Part shown: positions 7,248-13,850 of the stretch, in pieces
Layout: every line of letters starts with the position of its first letter
Numbering within the stretch: the first letter of the stretch is position 1
Assembly (NCBI GenBank): GCA_030690515.1
Contig: JAUYGP010000085.1
Span: 1 to 14,205, forward strand
Source: Giesbergeria sp.
GTDB taxonomy: Bacteria > Pseudomonadota > Gammaproteobacteria > Burkholderiales > Burkholderiaceae_C
Direction of reading: 5' to 3'
Length of the DNA stretch: 14,205 nt
Notes under the pieces: model-generated
What the model was told of the DNA's origin: nothing
What the model saw: the letters and a program-made list of their open reading frames with translations, nothing else
The model's database searches: none
Translations under genes and position numbers: made by a program

Positions 7248-7983
7248 CGGAGGTCTCCGGGTGTGAGGGGACTGCGGCAGGGGTCGGTACGGATTGCAGC
7301 CTGGGGGGAATCACGCCTTCCAGGTTGCCGGGCATGGCGGCCAGGTGCAGGGCATCGTCGAAAGAAGCGCCCCTGCGCTTGGGTATGCGCACTTCCAGCA
7401 GCCAGCCCTGGGCCGGTACCACCGCAATGCGCAAGGGCGCGGGCGATGCCTCGCTCAGGGCCGCCACAGGTCGAAAAAGAAATACCGGTGCGTCGCAAGA
7501 CTGCGCATGGATTTGCAGGCGCCGGATCTGCTCGGGGCGTGCCTGCGGCAGCCAGGACAGCACGGTCCCCGCAGGGTCGGACTTCACGATCTGCTCGGTC
7601 GCCCAAAGCCGGTCTACCGGTGTAGCGGCCTGTATCCACAACACCTGGTCTGCAGACAAGCCGAGCTGGGCCAACCCCCCTGCGTGGGGCTGTTTGGGCG
7701 GGGCAATCAGGTAGATGCGCCCCCCGCCCGCCATGAGCGCAGGCAGGGCAGGGCCCAGCAGGCGCCACTCGCACAGTGCGGCCTGCGGCATGAGCAATTC
7801 GGTCAGGCTGTGCGTGGGCCAACCCCCGCCAGGCAACTGGCGGTCGAGCGCTGAAAAACCGGTGGCCACCGTGCGCGCAGTGGCCCCGCCCAGTTCAGAC
7901 CCGCGCCAGACGGCTGCAGCCACATGGCGCGCCAGCGCGCCAGGGGCGAAGGGGCCGGAGGCTATAGAAACGGGAGAGAGCAT
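7186..7983 (-). CDS. imuA: ImuA, SulA/RecA-like mutasome protein
   Basis: This 265-residue protein is the first gene of the SOS mutagenesis operon. It shows the RecA-like core TGFSALDRQLPGGGW (41-55) followed by TELLMPQAALCEWRLLGPAL (61-80). At the place where RecA has its Walker A loop there is no GxxxxGKT, as is usual for this betaproteobacterial group, so ATP hydrolysis by the canonical route is unlikely. GRIYLIAPPKQPHAGGLAQLGL and DRLWATEQ are typical ImuA motifs. ImuA is thought to modulate RecA and to bind ImuB. ATG 7983 was chosen because homology begins shortly after it and the LexA-box promoter lies 38-82 bases upstream; the open frame reaching 8364 would run through that promoter. 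Confidence 0.93.
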   Translation of the reverse strand: MLSPVSIASGPFAPGALARHVAAAVWRGSELGGATARTVATGFSALDRQLPGGGWPTHSLTELLMPQAALCEWRLLGPALPALMAGGGRIYLIAPPKQPHAGGLAQLGLSADQVLWIQAATPVDRLWATEQIVKSDPAGTVLSWLPQARPEQIRRLQIHAQSCDAPVFLFRPVAALSEASPAPLRIAVVPAQGWLLEVRIPKRRGASFDDALHLAAMPGNLEGVIPPRLQSVPTPAAVPSHPETSDAWALGRIAPHSTADMHAPH

Positions 7984-8020
7984 GAGGAGTCGCTCGGTTG
8001 GAGGGTTGCAGGCATATTGA

Positions 8021-8040
8021 TGCTGTATGAAACAACAGTA
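8021..8040 (-). promoter_or_regulatory. LexA (SOS) box upstream of imuA
   Basis: The 20-base site contains CTGT (8023-8026), eight bases, then ACAG (8035-8038), with a flanking TA on one side. This is the CTGT-N8-ACAG consensus of the LexA operator in Proteobacteria. It lies about 40 bases upstream of the imuA start and overlaps the -10 hexamer of the promoter that reads into imuA. LexA binding would therefore block the promoter until RecA-triggered LexA cleavage after DNA damage. imuABC cassettes are known SOS genes, so the site fits its context. Confidence 0.9.
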
Positions 8041-8065
8041 TATGTAGGTGACCTGCCAATGGAAA
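8037..8065 (-). promoter_or_regulatory. Sigma-70 promoter of the imuA-imuB-dnaE2 operon
   Basis: On the minus strand TTTCCA (8065-8060) is followed by a 17-base spacer and TATACT (8042-8037). That is 4 of 6 and 5 of 6 matches to the -35 and -10 consensus at ideal spacing. The -10 element overlaps the outer edge of the LexA box. Transcription would start near 8030, giving a leader of roughly 45 bases. Confidence 0.7.
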
Positions 8066-8339
8066 GCCCAGGCTGCAAATGAGATCCACCGTACCCGGAA
8101 TCCATAGCAGCGTTGGCTTTGGTGGTGCGGGGAAGGGGCACGGAGGCGAGTGAATACACCTAAAGAATGCTCGGGTTTGTGCGGTTCCGGGCGTGCTTGC
8201 TGGGAGGGATCGGTGGCGCGATCTATCCTGATACGTGGGGGTACCTGCCCAGCAGTGGGCCAGAAAGCCGCAAGGCCCCTACAGTAGAGCTTTCCTCGCA
8301 GAGCCTTGGGGGTTCTGCGCCACTCCTTTGAGGTGCCCC

Positions 8340-9446
8340 ATGAAAACCAAAGCCGCCGTCGCATGGCAGGCAGGCCAGCCCCTGACCATTGAAACCGTCG
8401 ATCTGGAAGGCCCCCGGTTGGGCGAGGTGCTGGTCGAGATCAAAGCCACGGGTATTTGCCACACCGATTACTACACCCTGAGCGGCGCCGACCCCGAAGG
8501 CATCTTTCCGGCCATCCTGGGCCATGAGGGCGCGGGCATTGTGGTCGATGTGGGTCCCGGCGTGACCAGCCTGAAGAAGGGCGACCATGTCATTCCGCTG
8601 TACACGCCCGAATGCCGCCAGTGCAAGTTCTGCCTCTCGCGCAAGACCAATCTGTGCCAGCTGATCCGGGGCACCCAGGGCAAGGGCCTGATGCCCGACG
8701 CCACCAGCCGCTTCAGCCTGGATGGCAAGCCTATCTTTCACTACATGGGCACCAGCACGTTCAGCAACTACACCGTGGCGCCCGAGATTTCGCTGGCCAA
8801 AATCCGCGAAGACGCGCCGTTTGACAAGGTGTGCTACATCGGCTGCGGCGTGACCACCGGGATTGGCGCCGTGATCTTCACGGCCAAGGTCGAGGCGGGA
8901 GCCAATGTGGTGGTGTTTGGTCTGGGCGGCATTGGGCTGAACGTGATCCAGGGTGCCAAGATGGTGGGCGCCGACAAGATCATTGGCGTGGACATCAACC
9001 CTGCCCGCCAGGCGATGGCGCGCAAGTTCGGCATGACGCACTTCATCAACCCCAAGGAAGTGGACAACGTGGTCGACGCCATCGTGCAGCTCACCGACGG
9101 CGGCGCCGATTACAGCTTCGAGTGCATTGGCAACACCCAGGTGATGCGCCAGGCGCTGGAGTGCACGCACAAGGGCTGGGGGCGCAGCATCATCATCGGC
9201 GTGGCCGAGGCGGGGGCCGAGATCAGCACCCGGCCTTTCCAGCTGGTCACGGGCCGCAAGTGGGAGGGTTCGGCCTTTGGCGGCGCACGGGGCCGCACCG
9301 ATGTACCCAAAATCGTGGACTGGTACATGGAGGGCAAGATCAACATCGACGACCTGATCACGCACACCATGCCGCTCGAAGACATCAACAAGGGTTTTGA
9401 GTTGATGAAAAGCGGTGAATCGATTCGGGGTGTCGTGCTCTACTAA
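8340..9446 (+). CDS. frmA: S-(hydroxymethyl)glutathione dehydrogenase (class III alcohol dehydrogenase)
   Basis: The enzyme oxidises the spontaneous glutathione-formaldehyde adduct to S-formylglutathione with NAD(P)+ in the cytosol. The 368 residues are full length for class III ADH (also named adhC). Catalytic zinc ligands C40, H62 with E63, and C169 are present. The structural zinc cysteines C92, C95, C98 and C106 sit in ECRQCKFCLSRKTNLC. The Rossmann motif GLGGIG is at 194-199, with the coenzyme-selecting D218. GTSTFSNYTV (137-146) and the GGARGR stretch near 320 are class III signatures. ATG 8340 has GAGG eight bases upstream and starts the conserved MKTKAAVAW. The hydrolase for its product follows 66 bases downstream on the same strand. 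Confidence 0.97.
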   Translation: MKTKAAVAWQAGQPLTIETVDLEGPRLGEVLVEIKATGICHTDYYTLSGADPEGIFPAILGHEGAGIVVDVGPGVTSLKKGDHVIPLYTPECRQCKFCLSRKTNLCQLIRGTQGKGLMPDATSRFSLDGKPIFHYMGTSTFSNYTVAPEISLAKIREDAPFDKVCYIGCGVTTGIGAVIFTAKVEAGANVVVFGLGGIGLNVIQGAKMVGADKIIGVDINPARQAMARKFGMTHFINPKEVDNVVDAIVQLTDGGADYSFECIGNTQVMRQALECTHKGWGRSIIIGVAEAGAEISTRPFQLVTGRKWEGSAFGGARGRTDVPKIVDWYMEGKINIDDLITHTMPLEDINKGFELMKSGESIRGVVLY

Positions 9447-9461
9447 TTTTATGTAAAAAGT

Positions 9462-9495
9462 GGCTCTATCGCTTATCTGGTAAACGCTAGTAGCT
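9462..9495. repeat. Degenerate palindromic intergenic repeat
   Basis: Between the dehydrogenase and the hydrolase lies an AT-richer 66-base gap. It contains GGCTCTATCGCTTA, a short loop and TAAACGCTAGTAGCT, two imperfectly complementary arms. The pattern is a decayed form of a TAGCGCTTA...TAAGCGCTA palindrome that I remember as common between genes of Comamonadaceae; that comparison is from memory. It may act as a weak attenuator or mRNA-stabilising hairpin between the two genes. Confidence 0.45.
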
Positions 9496-9512
9496 CATCT
9501 AAATATAGCAAA

Positions 9513-10373
9513 ATGACATTTCTTGCCCCTGCGTTGTTGAGCGCGCACGCCTGCTTTGGCGGTGCACAGCGCGTGTACCAGCACGCTTCGCGTGAAATCG
9601 GCCTGCCGATGAAGTTCTCGGTCTACCTGCCGCCGCAGGCCTTGCAGGGCGCAAAGCGGCCCGCGCTGGTGTACCTGGCGGGCCTGACCTGCAACGAGGA
9701 CACCTTCATGACCAAGGCCGGTGCGCAGCGCCTGGCCGCCGAGCTGGGCCTGATTCTGGTGGCGCCCGACACCAGCCCGCGCGGTGCCCAGGTGCCCGGT
9801 GAGGCCGACGCCTGGGACTTTGGCGTGGGGGCCGGGTTTTACCTCGATGCCACGCAAACGCCCTGGGCGGCGCACTGGCGCATGGAGAGCTATCTCATGC
9901 GCGAGTTGCTGCCCCTGCTGGGCGAGCACCTGCCCATGGATCTGGAGCGGGTGGGGATTTTTGGCCATTCCATGGGTGGGCACGGTGCACTCACGCTGGC
10001 GCTGCGCCACCCGGGGGGGTTCAAGAGCGTTTCGGCCTTTGCACCCATCGCCGCGCCCCGCCAGTGCCCCTGGGGGCGCAAGGCTTTTAGTGGCTACCTG
10101 GGGGCGGACGAGAGCACCTGGCTTGCACACGATGCCAGTGCGTTGATGGCCGCGCAGGCAACGCCGCCGTACCCCGGCGGCATCCTGATCGACCAGGGCC
10201 TGGCCGACAAGTTCTTGCTGGAGAACCAACTGCTGCCCGAGGTGTTCGAAGCCGCTTGCGCACAGGTGGGCCAACCCCTCACGCTGCGCCGCCAGCCTGG
10301 TTACGACCATGGCTATTACTTCATCCAGACCTTTATGGCAGACCACCTGGCCCACCACGCGCAGGTGCTTTAA
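9513..10373 (+). CDS. fghA: S-formylglutathione hydrolase
   Basis: This 286-residue esterase of the alpha/beta-hydrolase fold (esterase D family) hydrolyses S-formylglutathione to formate and glutathione, the second step after the upstream dehydrogenase. The nucleophile elbow GHSMGG places Ser153. DQGLADKFL (227-235) carries the catalytic Asp (D232), and GYDHGYYFI (263-271) carries His266. YLAGLTCNEDTFMTKAGAQ (54-72) forms the oxyanion region and substrate pocket. The length is normal. The ATG at 9513 lacks a clear Shine-Dalgarno sequence (preceding bases are AAATATAGCAAA), so translation may be weak or start differently, for example at a TTG near 9534; homology begins at about residue 9. The stop codon TAA touches the start of a long palindrome. 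Confidence 0.95.
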   Translation: MTFLAPALLSAHACFGGAQRVYQHASREIGLPMKFSVYLPPQALQGAKRPALVYLAGLTCNEDTFMTKAGAQRLAAELGLILVAPDTSPRGAQVPGEADAWDFGVGAGFYLDATQTPWAAHWRMESYLMRELLPLLGEHLPMDLERVGIFGHSMGGHGALTLALRHPGGFKSVSAFAPIAAPRQCPWGRKAFSGYLGADESTWLAHDASALMAAQATPPYPGGILIDQGLADKFLLENQLLPEVFEAACAQVGQPLTLRRQPGYDHGYYFIQTFMADHLAHHAQVL

Positions 10374-10486
10374 GAGCGACTCACAAAACTCTTCTGGCGT
10401 CGTTGCCGCGTCTTGTCGTACTACTCGTACTGCCTGCGACACGGCGTCTAGCCAGAACCGCTTCGCTGAGTTTTGCCAGCCGCTCT
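10373..10486. repeat. Long imperfect palindrome filling a convergent gap
   Basis: Nested complementary arms run across the whole gap: AGAGCG (10373-10378) with CGCTCT (10481-10486), AAAACTC (10385-10391) with GAGTTTT (10468-10474), TTCTGGC (10392-10398) with GCCAGAA (10451-10457), GCCG (10405-10408) with CGGC (10442-10445), and TGTCG (10414-10418) with CGACA (10437-10441). Within the apical loop GTAC repeats as an inner stem. It begins on the last base of the hydrolase stop codon and ends inside the thioesterase stop codon. It probably works as a bidirectional terminator. The core recalls an interspersed element that I remember from Comamonadaceae genomes. Confidence 0.75.
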
Positions 10487-10919
10487 AACTGCCCACCAGT
10501 GCGGGCAGATAGATCTGGCAGAACTCCGGCGGCAGGCGCCGTGGCTTGCCGCTGCCCACCTCGATGCAGACCAGGTCCCAGCGGCCGCGCAGGATGGTGG
10601 CCTGGTCGCTGTTGCGCACAATCTGAAAGCGCCGCTCCATGGTCAGCTTGCCGTCGCTGGCGGTGATCCAGGTGCCCAGGGTGAGCGCTTCATCCTGCAA
10701 TGACGGCAGCACGTAGTCGTATTCGGCCTTGCGGATCGCCATGGCGCGGTCCAGGCGCAGGTAGTCCGCCATGCCCAGGCCCAGGGCCTCGGAGTGGGCC
10801 CAGCCCACTTTTTCGCACCACTGCACGTACACCGCGTTGTTGGTGTGGTTCAGGCCGTCGATGTCTTGCGCGAACGGCGTGACGGGCAGCGTAAAGGGGT
10901 GCGGGTAATCCCATTCCAT
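10485..10919 (-). CDS. Acyl-CoA thioesterase of the 4-hydroxybenzoyl-CoA thioesterase (hot-dog) family
   Basis: The 144-residue protein has the single hot-dog domain layout. DIDGLNHTNNAVYVQWCE (19-36) is the family signature, with the catalytic-type Asp near the start and NHTNNAVY preceding the long helix; the strands after about residue 60 form the sheet. YbgC/FadM-like members hydrolyse acyl-CoA thioesters in the cytosol, but substrate choice cannot be read from sequence. The ATG at 10919 begins right before the conserved core. The gene lies 68 bases downstream of trpS on the same strand. The gap holds a perfect 16-bp palindrome, suggesting independent, repressor-controlled transcription. 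The stop TAG overlaps the end of the convergent palindrome. Confidence 0.9.
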   Translation of the reverse strand: MEWDYPHPFTLPVTPFAQDIDGLNHTNNAVYVQWCEKVGWAHSEALGLGMADYLRLDRAMAIRKAEYDYVLPSLQDEALTLGTWITASDGKLTMERRFQIVRNSDQATILRGRWDLVCIEVGSGKPRRLPPEFCQIYLPALVGS

Positions 10920-10954
10920 GGCGCTGATTGTCGCTGTGGAGCGGGCTTTTATCG

Positions 10955-10970
10955 TGTCAAACGTTTGACA
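10955..10970. promoter_or_regulatory. Perfect 16-bp palindrome, candidate operator
   Basis: TGTCAAACGTTTGACA is identical to its reverse complement. It lies 36 bases upstream of the thioesterase start and contains TTGACA on both strands. A -10-like GATAAA (10953-10948, minus strand) directly follows it. A dimeric repressor (for example TetR- or GntR-type) bound here would cover the promoter. No regulator gene is in the window and I cannot name the binder. Confidence 0.5.
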
Positions 10971-10987
10971 GTTGGCCGCCCTGCAAT

Positions 10988-12286
10988 TTAGGCGGCAGCG
11001 GCGTCGGCCAGTGCCTGCAGCGCGGCGCTTACGTCGGCGGGCGTCACGCCCTCTACCGGGGCCAGCCGCGCAGCCAGCGCCTGTAGGGCATCAGGGCTTT
11101 GCTGCAATTGCGCAATGGCCTGACCGGCCTCTTTGGGGGCATCGAAACCCGTGCTTTGCAGCAGCAGGCGGCCATCAGATGCTACGAACTTGAAGTAGAA
11201 CTTGCCGTCTTTCTCGCGGTATTGCTTGAAGCTGGGCAGGGCGGCCTTCGTAGCTTTTGCCGCCTTGGCGCTGCTGGCTTGCACCAGGCTGCGCAGGCCC
11301 ACGGCCGAGCGCAGTTCGCGCAGGAAGGGGGTGGCCGCTTGGCGTGCGCGTTCGGCGCCTGCCAGCAGCGTTTGTTCGATGCGCGCGGGGTCGTTGATGA
11401 GCGCCTCGTACTGCTCACGCATCGGGGCAATCACCTGGTCCACCCGTTCGAGCAGCACCTGCTTGGCCTCGCCCCAGGCAATGCCATCGGCGTACTGTTG
11501 GCGCAGCGCAGCTGTTTCTTCGGGCGTGGCAAAGGCCTGGTAGATCTGGAACAGGGCCGAGCCTTCGGTGTCCTTGGACTCGCCCGGCGCGCGCGAGTCG
11601 GTGACGATGCCGCCAATGAGCTTTTGCAACTGCGCCCGCGAGGAGAACAGCGGAATCGTGTTGTCGTAGCTCTTGCTCATCTTGCGGCCGTCCAGGCCGG
11701 GCAGGGTGGCCACGTTGTCGTCGATCACCGCCTCGGGCAGCACAAAGTGCTCGCCATAGAGGTGGTTGAAACTTGCGCCCATGTCGCGTGCCATCTCGAT
11801 GTGCTGCACCTGGTCGCGTCCCACGGGTACCTTGTGCGCCTTGAACATCAAAATGTCGGCGGCCATGAGTACCGGGTACATGAACAGGCCCGCGGTCACG
11901 CCGTCGTCGCTTTCGCGGCCCGCTTCGTGGTTCTTGTCCACGCTGGCCTTGTAGGCATGGGCGCGGTTGAGCAGGCCCTTGCCGGTCACGCAGGTCAGCA
12001 GCCAGGTGAGTTCGGGGATTTCGGGGATGTCCGACTGGCGGTAGAACGTGACCTTCTCAGGATCAAGCCCCGCTGCCAGCCAGCTCGCTGCAATCTCCAG
12101 CGTGGAGCGCTGGATGCGCACCGGGTCTTCGCATTTGATGAGCGCGTGGTAGTCGGCCAAAAAGTAAAAACTTTGCACGCCAGGGCGCAAGCTGGCCGCT
12201 ACCGAGGGGCGGATGGAGCCGACGAAGTTGCCCAGGTGGGGCGTGCCCGTGGTGGTGATGCCGGTGAGAAAGCGCGTGGTGCTCAT
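10988..12286 (-). CDS. trpS: Tryptophanyl-tRNA synthetase with a C-terminal extension
   Basis: The enzyme charges tRNA-Trp with tryptophan. The class I signatures are present: TGTPHLGN (13-20, the HIGH-type motif) and KMSKS (202-206). GLFMYPVLMAADIL (133-146) and VPVGRDQVQHIEMARDM (153-169) are typical bacterial TrpS stretches. The product is 432 residues against about 334 in E. coli. After the catalytic body (to about 337) comes an Ala/Lys linker (338-350) and then a compact domain, SFKQYREKDGKFYFKF (352-367) and DGRLLLQSTGFDAPKEAG (371-388). This resembles the small strand-rich DUF1508/YegP-like repeat. A final Ala-rich helix ends the protein. ATG 12286 was chosen because homology starts at once; the frame reaches a TTG at 12322 with no conserved sequence. 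Confidence 0.95.
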   Translation of the reverse strand: MSTTRFLTGITTTGTPHLGNFVGSIRPSVAASLRPGVQSFYFLADYHALIKCEDPVRIQRSTLEIAASWLAAGLDPEKVTFYRQSDIPEIPELTWLLTCVTGKGLLNRAHAYKASVDKNHEAGRESDDGVTAGLFMYPVLMAADILMFKAHKVPVGRDQVQHIEMARDMGASFNHLYGEHFVLPEAVIDDNVATLPGLDGRKMSKSYDNTIPLFSSRAQLQKLIGGIVTDSRAPGESKDTEGSALFQIYQAFATPEETAALRQQYADGIAWGEAKQVLLERVDQVIAPMREQYEALINDPARIEQTLLAGAERARQAATPFLRELRSAVGLRSLVQASSAKAAKATKAALPSFKQYREKDGKFYFKFVASDGRLLLQSTGFDAPKEAGQAIAQLQQSPDALQALAARLAPVEGVTPADVSAALQALADAAAA

Positions 12287-12332
12287 GGGAACGGTGTCAG
12301 CAGGAAAGAAGGGAACAGGCAAATGTGTTTTT

Positions 12333-12353
12333 GCACGGTATCGCGTACCGTGC
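12333..12353. other. Hairpin upstream of trpS
   Basis: GCACGGTA (12333-12340) and TACCGTGC (12346-12353) form a perfect 8-bp stem with a 5-base loop, 47 bases upstream of the trpS start. On the minus strand the stem is followed by an A run, not a T run, so it is not an ordinary intrinsic terminator. It might lie in the trpS leader RNA or be an operator. Confidence 0.5.
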
Positions 12354-12394
12354 GGGGCGCATGCAACCGGCGCTACCCAGGCCAGCGTCCCCGC

Positions 12395-12490
12395 GCAAGG
12401 GCCGCCCCGCAGCGCTGGGGGCGTCCCCCTCCCGCATCGCGCAGCGCGGCGAGAGAGGGGGAAGGCGCCGAAGGCGACTCAGGGGGTGTT
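12395..12490. repeat. GC-rich intergenic repeat with hairpin
   Basis: CCCCCT (12425-12430) pairs with AGGGGG (12456-12461), and inside it CCGC (12432-12435) pairs with GCGG (12446-12449). The flank reads GAAGGCGCCGAAGGCGACTC followed by AGGGGGTG. This resembles an interspersed element of Acidovorax-like genomes that I remember (a CTCTCGC / GAGAGAGGGGGAAGGCGC pattern). It abuts the stop codon of the M50 gene and may end its transcript or stabilise its 3' end before trpS. Confidence 0.5.
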
Positions 12491-13159
12491 TCATTTCAGC
12501 AGCGCCGTGAGCGGTGTGATCAACAGGTTGATGGCGCTGTAGCCCAGGCTCATCAGGGGGCGCAGCCACAGCGTGCCCACCACCCCGGCAATGACCAGGC
12601 CCATCACGATGAAGAAGCCCCAGGGCTCGATGCGCGAGACCATGTGGGCCTGCTTCCAGGGCAGCAGGCCGACCAGAATGCGCCCGCCATCAAGCGGCGG
12701 CAGCGGGAACAGGTTGAAGGCCCACATCACCAGGTTGACCAGCACCCCGGCACGCGCCATTTCCATGAAAAAGGGTTCATTCACACCCATACCCACCAAC
12801 GCTACCAAAAACACGGCCCACAGCACCGCCTGCACAAAGTTGGACGCCGGCCCCGCCAGCGCCACCCACACCATGTGCTGCTTGGGGTTGCGCAGGTTGC
12901 CAAAATTCACCGGTACAGGCTTGGCATAGCCGAACAGGAAGGCGCCCGAGGTGGCAAAGTACAGCAGCAGCGGCATCAGAATGGTGCCGACCGGGTCGAT
13001 GTGCTTGAGCGGGTTGAGGGTGATACGCCCCATCTGGTAAGCGGTGTTGTCGCCAAAGTGGCGCGCCGCGTAGCCATGGGCCGCCTCGTGCACGGTGATG
13101 GCAAACAGCACCGGCAGGGCGTAGATCAGAACGGTTTGGATGAGATTGGAGATGTCCAC
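12491..13159 (-). CDS. M50 family site-2-protease-like membrane metallopeptidase
   Basis: This 222-residue integral membrane protein has the HExxH zinc motif in TVHEAAHGYAARHFGD (22-37) within the first hydrophobic segment. GPASN (103-107) follows, and the third-ligand motif NLFPLPPLDGG (149-159) lies in a later membrane segment. Five or six hydrophobic helices are apparent. There is no PDZ domain, so it belongs to the short, PDZ-less S2P group. Such proteases cleave membrane-bound substrates, but targets in this subgroup are mostly unknown. The start is GTG at 13159, chosen because the family begins directly with the first helix. It lies between the YciO-like gene and trpS on the same strand, an arrangement that I recall as common in Burkholderiales. 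Confidence 0.92.
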   Translation of the reverse strand: MDISNLIQTVLIYALPVLFAITVHEAAHGYAARHFGDNTAYQMGRITLNPLKHIDPVGTILMPLLLYFATSGAFLFGYAKPVPVNFGNLRNPKQHMVWVALAGPASNFVQAVLWAVFLVALVGMGVNEPFFMEMARAGVLVNLVMWAFNLFPLPPLDGGRILVGLLPWKQAHMVSRIEPWGFFIVMGLVIAGVVGTLWLRPLMSLGYSAINLLITPLTALLK

Positions 13160-13205
13160 CCGCCGATTGTCTCAGACACGCAAGCGTTGCCGCCCCGCGG
13201 GGCGA

Positions 13206-13841
13206 TCACAGCCCCAGCGCTTGCAGGCTGCCGCGCCCGGTGCGCACCACCTCGGGGTCGCCGCCGTTGCCCATGGGCGTGAGGTCGATCACCGTGGTGG
13301 AGGCTGAGGGACAGGCGCCGGCGTCCACCACGGCGGCCAGGGCATGTTCAAATTGCGCGCGGATTTCTTGTGCGTCGTTGAGCGGTTCGGTCTCGCCAGG
13401 CGGAATGAGGGTGGTCGCCAGCAGCGGCGCGCCGTGCAGGGCCAGTAGTTCTTGCAGCACCTTGTGTTCAGGCACCCGCAGGCCGATGGTCTTTCGCGAG
13501 GGGTGGCTCACGCGGCGGGGCACTTCCTTGGTCGCTTCCAGGATGAAGGTATAGGCACCGGGCGTGGCCAGCTTGAGCAGGCGGTACTGGCGGTTGTCTA
13601 CGCGGGCATAGTTCGACAGTTCTGACAGGTCGCGGCACAACAGGGTGAGGTGGTGCTTGTCGTCCACTTGGCGGATCCGGCGCAGCAGATCGGCGGCGTT
13701 CTTGTCGTCCAGGTGGCATACCAAGGCGTAGCTCGAATCGGTGGGCACGGCCACCACACCGCCTTTTTGCAGCAATGCGGCGGCCTGCTTGAGCAGGCGC
13801 GGCTGGGGGTTTTCTGGGTGAACTTCGAAATACTGGGCCAT
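13206..13841 (-). CDS. Sua5/YciO/YrdC-family protein, YciO type
   Basis: The 211-residue protein belongs to the family whose YrdC/Sua5 members make threonylcarbamoyl-AMP for t6A modification of tRNA. KGGVVAVPTDSSYALVCHL (26-44) forms the nucleotide and threonine pocket. HHLTLLCRDLSELSNYA (63-79), TPGAYTFILEATKEVPRR (93-110) and KTIGLRVPEH (117-126) are typical of the YciO branch. YciO has weaker or disputed t6A activity than YrdC, and a separate yrdC gene would be expected elsewhere. The ATG at 13841 lies nine bases after the stop codon of the PHP-domain gene, suggesting an operon; 46 bases separate it from the M50 gene, including a GC-rich palindrome at 13191-13204. Confidence 0.92.
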   Translation of the reverse strand: MAQYFEVHPENPQPRLLKQAAALLQKGGVVAVPTDSSYALVCHLDDKNAADLLRRIRQVDDKHHLTLLCRDLSELSNYARVDNRQYRLLKLATPGAYTFILEATKEVPRRVSHPSRKTIGLRVPEHKVLQELLALHGAPLLATTLIPPGETEPLNDAQEIRAQFEHALAAVVDAGACPSASTTVIDLTPMGNGGDPEVVRTGRGSLQALGL

Positions 13842-13850
13842 GGTGCGGGG

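Larger units (their letters stand above)
7984..8339. other. Divergent intergenic region between imuA and the formaldehyde genes
   Basis: These 356 bases hold no gene that I can support. The imuA-proximal third contains the LexA box and the imuA promoter. The remainder should contain the promoter of the formaldehyde dehydrogenase gene, but only a weak -10-like TACAGT at 8280-8285 stands out, with a poor -35. A 5-bp hairpin (GCCCA 8247-8251 with TGGGC 8256-8260) lies further upstream. GAGG at 8328-8331 is the likely ribosome binding site for the gene starting at 8340. Confidence 0.6.

Noticed and set aside
7984..8364. N-terminal extension of ImuA up to 8364
   Set aside because: The added sequence is not conserved-looking, crosses the LexA box and promoter, and would overlap the divergent dehydrogenase gene.
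8223..9365. 380-codon minus-strand open frame
   Set aside because: It is antisense to the formaldehyde dehydrogenase gene, which has all its zinc ligands on the plus strand.
9495..10442. 315-codon minus-strand open frame
   Set aside because: It is antisense to S-formylglutathione hydrolase and runs through the convergent palindrome.
12333..12353. Intrinsic terminator for the M50 gene
   Set aside because: The stem is perfect, but on the transcribed (minus) strand it is followed by A residues rather than a T tract.
13191..13204. GC palindrome CGCCCCGCGGGGCG as terminator or operator
   Set aside because: It has almost no loop and no T tract. Such short GC palindromes are expected by chance in this base composition.
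11099..13282. 727-codon plus-strand open frame
   Set aside because: It is antisense to trpS and the M50 gene and crosses an intergenic repeat. Composition is shadow-like and no motif is recognisable.
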